Assembly: GCF_018199995.1 (NCBI RefSeq)
Contig: NZ_CP073578.1
Span: 3,162,001-3,226,000, forward strand
From: Photobacterium sp. GJ3
Lineage (GTDB): Bacteria; Pseudomonadota; Gammaproteobacteria; Enterobacterales; Vibrionaceae
Direction of reading: 5' to 3'
Length of the DNA stretch: 64,000 nucleotides
Below the pieces are notes generated by a model. That model made no database searches and had not been told where the DNA came from. It saw only the letters and a program-made list of their open reading frames with translations. Both the position numbers and the translations under genes were made by a program. The stretch's first letter is position 1. Each line of letters begins with the position of its first letter. This document shows, piece after piece, positions 58,952 to 64,000 of the stretch.

Positions 58952-60341
58952 CATAGACAGGATCTTTAGCTCTAACCCCATATTTTAGATAGAAAAAAGG
59001 CTTCACTTATGATCTGATAATCGTCGCCAAACAAACAACCAGAATCAACCGTGAAGCCGATGACGATTATCTCTTTAAAAAAGCAACTGGTGCAATTCTT
59101 CGATGCCAGTTTTCTCGAAAAAACTGCAAGAAAGTGTGGTTTTACTCAGCGGGCCAGAGCAATTCAGCCTCAACAATTGGTACTCAGCCTTCTCGCGGCT
59201 TTGAGCAAGGGCAATTGCCACGCCATTGCCGACCTTCATCGCCAGTTCAACGGGATGTGTCTGAGTGAAAAGCAAAATGTGGCTTATAAGCCTTTTCATA
59301 ACCAGTTGCGAAAAGATAGTTTTGCCGACTTTATGAAAGAGCTGGTCAAATTTGCAATAGTTCAGCTGTTCCAGAAGAGTTCGCGTTCAATGCCAGCAAA
59401 TTTATCTCATTTCGACGATGTTATTCTGCAGGATGGCAGTTCTTTTCGAGTTCACGACGGACTTCGTGAGGTTTTTCCAAGCCGCTTCAAAAACTATCCT
59501 GCTGCGATTGAATGTCATATGACCATGTCGCTGTTTGACCAGTCACCAAAAACGATGACAGTAACGGCAGATACAGCATCTGAGCGGACGTACTTGCCCA
59601 CACCTGGCAACCTAGAGAAAAAATTGCTTTTAGCCGATGCTGGCTATGTGGATTTTAGCTATTTCGAGCAACTTTCTCGTCATAACGGCCATTTTATCGT
59701 CCGTGGCGGTAAATCACTGAACCCAACAATTGTTAGTGCCCACAATGGCAATGGTCGGCGTTTACCAAGATTAATAGATATGAAACTCAAGGATATTAGC
59801 CGAAAAACTAACCGCTCCGAAGTTCTTGACCTGAGATGCAAGCGAGGAAAGTACGAGTTCCGGGTGGTGCGTCGATGGTTCGCTGAAGAAAAGCGTTTTT
59901 GTCTGTGGTTGACAAACTTGCCGACATCACAATTTTCAGCAGACGATATCATGGCGCTCTATCGGTGCCGATGGCAAATTGAGTTGCTATTCAAGGAGTT
60001 AAAGTCGCATACGAATTGGCGTCGTTTTGTAACGGCACAAAAAGCCATTGCTGAGGGGCTGATTTGGGCCAGTTTGCTAGCGCTGATTGTTCGGCGAAGT
60101 ATTGCCATAACCAGCCTGCCGTCAGTATCTGTATTAAAAGCGGCAAAAAATGTTGATGTTTGGCTACTTCCAATATTGGAAAGCTTGATGCACCAAGCAA
60201 GGTCTGAAATATCAGGGCGACTGGAATGGGCTATGGTATATATATCAATGAATGCTCGCAAAGCAGCTCAGAGAAAATCCAAGAAAGACAGAACCTTAGA
60301 TGGAATTTATGAAAAGCTTAATGCTTAAGGTCCTGTCTATG
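58952..60341 (+). mobile_element. IS4-family element with 10-bp target duplication
   Basis: Terminal repeats CATAGACAGGATCTT (58952) and, on the opposite strand at the right end, CATAGACAGGACCTT (60341) bound 1390 bp with one intact transposase. The direct repeat AAACCTTATC flanks it at 58942-58951 and 60342-60351; a 9-12 bp duplication is characteristic of the family. Insertion looks recent because both the ends and the gene are undamaged. Confidence 0.92.
59051..60328 (+). CDS. IS4-family transposase
   Basis: A 425-residue DDE transposase. The first Asp is in DDVILQDGSSF, the second in LLLADAGYVDFSYF, and the YREK-type signature is YRCRWQIELLFKELKS, which contains the catalytic Glu. The frame is complete from MKPMTIISLKKQ to YEKLNA. 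Its ATG lies 99 bp inside the left terminal repeat. Confidence 0.95.
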   Translation: MKPMTIISLKKQLVQFFDASFLEKTARKCGFTQRARAIQPQQLVLSLLAALSKGNCHAIADLHRQFNGMCLSEKQNVAYKPFHNQLRKDSFADFMKELVKFAIVQLFQKSSRSMPANLSHFDDVILQDGSSFRVHDGLREVFPSRFKNYPAAIECHMTMSLFDQSPKTMTVTADTASERTYLPTPGNLEKKLLLADAGYVDFSYFEQLSRHNGHFIVRGGKSLNPTIVSAHNGNGRRLPRLIDMKLKDISRKTNRSEVLDLRCKRGKYEFRVVRRWFAEEKRFCLWLTNLPTSQFSADDIMALYRCRWQIELLFKELKSHTNWRRFVTAQKAIAEGLIWASLLALIVRRSIAITSLPSVSVLKAAKNVDVWLLPILESLMHQARSEISGRLEWAMVYISMNARKAAQRKSKKDRTLDGIYEKLNA

Positions 60342-61171
60342 AAACCTTATCTATTTGCGTTTAGGCTTGTTCGATAGACCCGTCGCTGAATGAGCTTAGA
60401 ACGGTGCTTTTTTGGATATACCTCCAGAGAAAGCTATTCAAATTTTTGTTCAGTGCTCTGTTCATACAATGTTGCTTTCGGTCAACAAGCAGTGGATAGA
60501 AGAAATCAGTATTGGCTTTACTCATACATCCAATTTTCATCACTCTTCAGAGGTAATTTCTGAAATTTCGTGACAGAAATCCAATAAAGCGAAATTGTTA
60601 ATATCATCAATTTCATCGAACCTTACATATAAATCATGTTATTTAATAACCACTCAATAAAGATAATTTATTTAAGAACAAATATTCGTTAGTTTTATTT
60701 GCCAATTGAGACAGGAGCAATTATGAATACTCACTACTTTCAATTGGTTACTTCGATATTCAGTTTGTATTTGAATCTGACATATAACACAACAATTAAA
60801 CCATAAGGGAATACTGTTCTGGTGGTTAGCATTCAATCTCAACCATCTGATCAATCACGGTAAAGTCAATAAAAACAGTCGTGGTTGAGGTTAAGGCGCA
60901 CGCTATGAATTTGAAGTGTTCATTTTTGATGAAGTTGGAAATTTCTTCCAAAGATCATCCCCCGACTCCTTGCTGAAATAAATGAGTTCTTTGCTCAAAA
61001 CTCAGCCAGCAGCACACAAGATAAGGCGTAATTTTTGTATATAAGAATCAGTGAACTCGAAGGTTTCTCAACCGTTCTACAGACCCGTTAATTTTATCCA
61101 CGCCAAAAAATCAGAACATGACATCCAAAATGTATTGTCTGATCATAAACAACAAAAGCAATAGGCATACC
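60342..61171. other. 830-bp AT-rich region between IS4 and the ABC exporter genes
   Basis: No long ORF is convincing on either strand; a 60-codon minus-strand frame at 60361-60543 has no recognisable homology. A 23-codon ORF at 60905-60976 (MNLKCSFLMKLEISSKDHPP, ending TPC) has AAGG upstream and precedes the exporter, but evidence of function is lacking. The promoter of the ABC genes must lie here. Confidence 0.45.
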
Positions 61172-61915
61172 ATGTTCATGATTGATATCCAATGTCTGAG
61201 CAAGACATACCTCATAAAAAAAAGCGTCTCTCTATTCTCATCAGAGACGATTGAAATCACTGGAATCAGTGATGTTAACTTGCAAGTAAATCAAGGGGAG
61301 GTTATTGGTATCGTTGGAAATAACGGTGCAGGAAAATCCACCCTTCTTAAGTGCATTGCAGGTCTGATTCATCCGACCTGCGGAACAATAACCGTGATGG
61401 GATATAATCCTCATGAAAAGTCTAAGAATTTCCTCTCTGAAATATCGTTTATCTCTGGAAGACGGGATTCTCTGCTGTGGGACCTGCCTGTTATTGATTC
61501 TTTTAAGCTTCATTGCCATGTATACCATATCCACAAACCATTGATAAATACACGTATTGAGCAAGCCCTTGAAGCGTTTGATCTAAAGACGCTCATCCAG
61601 CGGCAAACGAAGACCCTTAGTCTTGGGGAGCGAATGCGAATCGAACTGGCTAAGGCCACTCTGCATGACCCTGAAATTTTTATCTTGGATGAACCAACAC
61701 TTGGCTTAGATTTGAAGTCTCAAACGCGTTTACGAAATTATATCAAAAACCTTTCGAGTCAACGTAACCGTACCATTTTAATCTCATCTCATAATATGGA
61801 TGATATCAAAAGCCTATCTTCCCGCATCGTCGAGATTGATGGTGGCCAACTCAAAGAATTACGCCGTGGTTTGGAAGAATACACTCAAAAGTACGTAAAC
61901 ATGAAGGAGGCATAA
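61172..61915 (+). CDS. ABC-2 type exporter, ATP-binding protein
   Basis: A 247-residue ABC ATPase: Walker A GNNGAGKST, Q-loop region, signature LSLGERMRIELA, Walker B IFILDEPTLGLD and the H-loop in ISSHNMDD. It resembles the DrrA/NatA group that works with ABC-2 permeases. The start could be ATG 61172 or 61178; the longer frame from 61118 is unlikely. It is one base away from the first permease gene (GTG 61917), so the three genes form an operon. Substrate unknown. Confidence 0.88.
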   Translation: MFMIDIQCLSKTYLIKKSVSLFSSETIEITGISDVNLQVNQGEVIGIVGNNGAGKSTLLKCIAGLIHPTCGTITVMGYNPHEKSKNFLSEISFISGRRDSLLWDLPVIDSFKLHCHVYHIHKPLINTRIEQALEAFDLKTLIQRQTKTLSLGERMRIELAKATLHDPEIFILDEPTLGLDLKSQTRLRNYIKNLSSQRNRTILISSHNMDDIKSLSSRIVEIDGGQLKELRRGLEEYTQKYVNMKEA

Positions 61916-61916
61916 G

Positions 61917-62659
61917 GTGGCTCATTATTTCCCAATGATACTTCTTCACTGCAAGGAGATATTTTTCCTTAAGATTAACTATCTATCTTACTTGTCATAT
62001 GGCTTGTTTCCTTTGCTGATGTTTGCTGCTTCATCCAGCATTTTCCCTGATATGCCCTCGATGAGTCTGTATTACTTATCAATTTTCATAACGTCTCAGT
62101 TAGTGAATGGATGGACATCCACGGTTGTTGCGACAGAAATAATGACGGGAAAAATTGGTAACCGCCTTTTGTATCCCGTGAATTACAGATTGCAGCACGC
62201 TCTATTTCGTGTGGCTTCAGTGATGACAGTCATCCCTGTCATTGCAGTGGTGATAATCCCACTTATATTGCTTGGGAAGATGCCTGAGTTTGCATCGGAG
62301 AACCTCCCTATATGGTTTTTATCAATAATTATATCTATTGTGATTCAATTTCAAATATCCATGATATTGGGATGGATAACGACTTGGAGTGAACGATCTC
62401 GCAACGTGACTATGCTTTGGTTTTCATTACTGCAGATCTTATCTGGAGTCATGTTCCCATTGAGTTATTTCCCTAAAGCGATATTAGAAGCGCTATTCTA
62501 TACGCCTTTCCCTTATTTCTTTTATATTCCGACTGTCATATTGATTGAAGGCGATCACCATCTACTATTACCACAGCTGATTTGTCTTGGGGATGTATGA
62601 TTTTGTCTCGGCTTGTGGAGCGAACCGCGAATAAGAAGATTATTTGTTATGGATTTTAA
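61917..62659 (+). pseudogene. ABC-2 permease subunit 1, C-terminus frameshifted
   Basis: A GTG at 61917 opens a six-helix ABC-2 (DUF990-type) permease. The raw frame ends early at LICLGDV (stop at 62600). One more G in the G4 run 62589-62592 would continue MILSRLVERTANKKIICYGF to TAA 62657-62659, giving about 247 residues and a C-terminus typical of this family. The restored stop would overlap the next gene's ATG (62649). So it is either a broken gene or a one-base sequencing error. Confidence 0.72.
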
Positions 62660-63413
62660 GATTATCATACTGTTGACTCGCATTAGACTGATGAGCATCA
62701 AAGACTATAAACTTGATTTTTGTTTTTCTTTACTATACGCAGTCATTGAAACTTGTGGGATTTTATTCTTAATCAGTTTTATCATGAATACCCAGACATT
62801 GACGACCCAAGTAAGCCATATTGACATTTTACTTTTCGTTGGGATATACCGGTTAACTCACGGGTTAGTCTTTTCATTATTTATGGATAGAGTTTTATCA
62901 CTGGCGAACACCGTAAGATCAGGCGAGCTTGATTCTTTTTTAACCGTCCCCAGAAATGCAGAGTCTTATTACTTTTTAGGTGACCCAAATTCTCGTGGGC
63001 TACCGAGCCTCTTTATCGGACTGATACTGATCGCGTTATCACAATATGAAATGAACTTACTCACTTTTTCTCATATCATATTCTGTCAAATGATAGCGGT
63101 TTGGTTCATTTACAACATATTTGTCTCCATAGCTGCACTTCTAGCAAATGTCATCAATTCAGGTCCACTGAACGCTATTTTCACCAATTACTTTAGCATG
63201 GTGCAGATAAGCTACATGGGGATAACAGGAAACAGTATTACAGCATTGCTCTTCCTCCCGTTCACCTTAGTGTGCTGGTTTCCCTATCAACTCATCACAA
63301 CAGGTAACCTATCTGTTTATAGTTACCTGTTGATGATGCTTGTCACATCTATCTTTTTACGGAAGTGGACATGGCATCATCTACTGAAGCATTACAATAG
63401 TGCAAATGCATAA
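62649..63413 (+). CDS. ABC-2 permease subunit 2 (DUF990-like)
   Basis: A 254-residue membrane protein with six hydrophobic segments (ILFLISFIMN, LFIGLILIALS, FIYNIFVSIAALLA and others). It contains the family stretch LANTVRSGELDSFLTVP, which follows the second helix in ABC2_membrane_6 proteins. ATG 62649 (MDFKIIILLTR) is preferred to the 62613 start because the family N-terminus begins here. It pairs with the first permease and ATPase to form one exporter. Confidence 0.82.
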   Translation: MDFKIIILLTRIRLMSIKDYKLDFCFSLLYAVIETCGILFLISFIMNTQTLTTQVSHIDILLFVGIYRLTHGLVFSLFMDRVLSLANTVRSGELDSFLTVPRNAESYYFLGDPNSRGLPSLFIGLILIALSQYEMNLLTFSHIIFCQMIAVWFIYNIFVSIAALLANVINSGPLNAIFTNYFSMVQISYMGITGNSITALLFLPFTLVCWFPYQLITTGNLSVYSYLLMMLVTSIFLRKWTWHHLLKHYNSANA

Positions 63414-63458
63414 GGTCATCGCATGAATTTTAAAATTCACTTTGAAAAACGCAGGCAA

Positions 63459-63923
63459 TCAAACAATCTTCAGCATTTCGGTGGGCGGGTTCGGGACGGT
63501 GGACTGGGCATATTTATAGCGGATCACACTGCGAATTCGTTCCATATTGCTGATTTGTGCCAGCTCTTCCAGTAATGCTCGGGGTAAACGGATGTGCATG
63601 CTATAGCCAAGTTCACTGACATCCTTCATGTAACTGTCGGCAGACAACGCCAGCACCAGCTGTTCAAAATCCTGCTGATAGCCGTAACCACGCGACACCG
63701 GCTGATCAAGAGACTCGTAGCCCGGATGTTCACTGGGATCCCAGCCCGGACGTTTCATCTGCTTTTCATCACCTTTCAGGGATGGTTCGCTGCCCGATTC
63801 CAGGCTGGCACTGGCCGGACGAACTTTGCTGCGCACTTTATTATCACGGGCAGCCTGCTCGGTCATCGGATTCACCGAGGGTGCCAGTGTTGGCATACTG
63901 ACATTCAAGGGCGACACGATCAT
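63459..63923 (-). CDS. conserved protein of unknown function
   Basis: A 154-residue soluble protein. The N-terminal half is low in order (PSVNPMTEQAARDNKVRSKV, then MKRPGWDPSEHPGYES). The C-terminal half looks folded (MHIRLPRALLEELAQISNME, then IRSVIRYKYAQS). The DNKVR and GWDPSEHP motifs occur in small vibrio proteins of unknown function, from memory. Composition is chromosomal rather than AT-rich, so the accessory block ends before it. No signal peptide or membrane segment. The ATG is at 63923; nothing further is recognised up to 64000. Confidence 0.7.
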   Translation of the reverse strand: MIVSPLNVSMPTLAPSVNPMTEQAARDNKVRSKVRPASASLESGSEPSLKGDEKQMKRPGWDPSEHPGYESLDQPVSRGYGYQQDFEQLVLALSADSYMKDVSELGYSMHIRLPRALLEELAQISNMERIRSVIRYKYAQSTVPNPPTEMLKIV

Positions 63924-64000
63924 GTTGAGACGACTCCTTCAGGCAACCAGCGCGACCCTGACACATCCGTGGTATTGTCGAGCGACGTATTGATAATTCT

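Noticed and set aside
60361..60543. 60-codon minus-strand ORF after the IS4 element
   Set aside because: No homology, no ribosome site and no conserved context; listed only as part of the gap.

Overview
The window is chromosomal DNA of a gammaproteobacterium, almost certainly a member of the Vibrionaceae (a Photobacterium-like lineage is a guess). Its backbone runs gpmM-envC-yibQ-tdh-kbl-hldD-[LPS core genes]-waaA-coaD-mutM-rpmG-rpmB-radC-coaBC-slmA-pyrE-rph-yicC ... gmk-rpoZ-spoT-trmH-recG-xanP ... envZ-ompR-greB ... tex. The first part is collinear with enteric bacteria. The last block (recG-xanP-envZ-ompR-greB-tex) is the Vibrio arrangement. The housekeeping DNA has moderate GC by eye. Three stretches are clearly more AT-rich and accessory.

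Region by region. (1) 1-25 kb: envelope and core metabolism. It holds the threonine catabolism pair tdh-kbl, then a lipid A/LPS core block (hldD, lpxM, a WaaL-type ligase, waaF, a GT90 enzyme, waaA, a Kdo kinase, a GT9 heptosyltransferase, two GT2 enzymes, a UDP-sugar epimerase), then coaD, mutM, ribosomal proteins L33 and L28, radC, coaBC, slmA, pyrE, rph and yicC. dut, normally between coaBC and slmA, is absent. (2) 25.0-36.0 kb: a degraded genomic island at the 3' end of yicC. It starts with an integrase cut short by a stack of insertion sequences (an IS3 element carrying an IS1111-type IS110 element and an IS66 element). Next comes an intact AT-rich four-gene cassette: a small HTH-like protein with a perfect 33-bp palindromic operator, a PvuII-like DNA methyltransferase, a HerA ATPase and a NurA nuclease. 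It ends in a second IS3 remnant and an IS407-type element. (3) 36-41 kb: a lipoprotein, a GT2 enzyme, a fused Gfo/Idh/MocA plus NAD-epimerase protein, and a GT4 enzyme, probably for surface polysaccharide. (4) 41-53 kb: gmk, rpoZ, spoT, trmH, recG, xanP, then about nine tandem copies of a roughly 141-bp hairpin-rich unit, then envZ-ompR and greB. (5) 53-63.5 kb: AT-rich accessory genes around tex, comprising two CPBP-family membrane proteins, a DUF922-like secreted protein, a LuxR-type HTH protein, an intact IS4 element and a three-gene ABC exporter.

The best candidate for an under-described system is the HTH-methyltransferase-HerA-NurA cassette (29.8-34.5 kb). It looks like a restriction-modification-type defence module in which a HerA-NurA motor-nuclease takes the place of a conventional restriction enzyme. 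Also notable are the repeat array between xanP and envZ, the probable seekRNA (bridge RNA) region of the IS1111-type element, and single-base indels in short homopolymers that break several otherwise intact genes. Those indels could be sequencing errors or real mutations.
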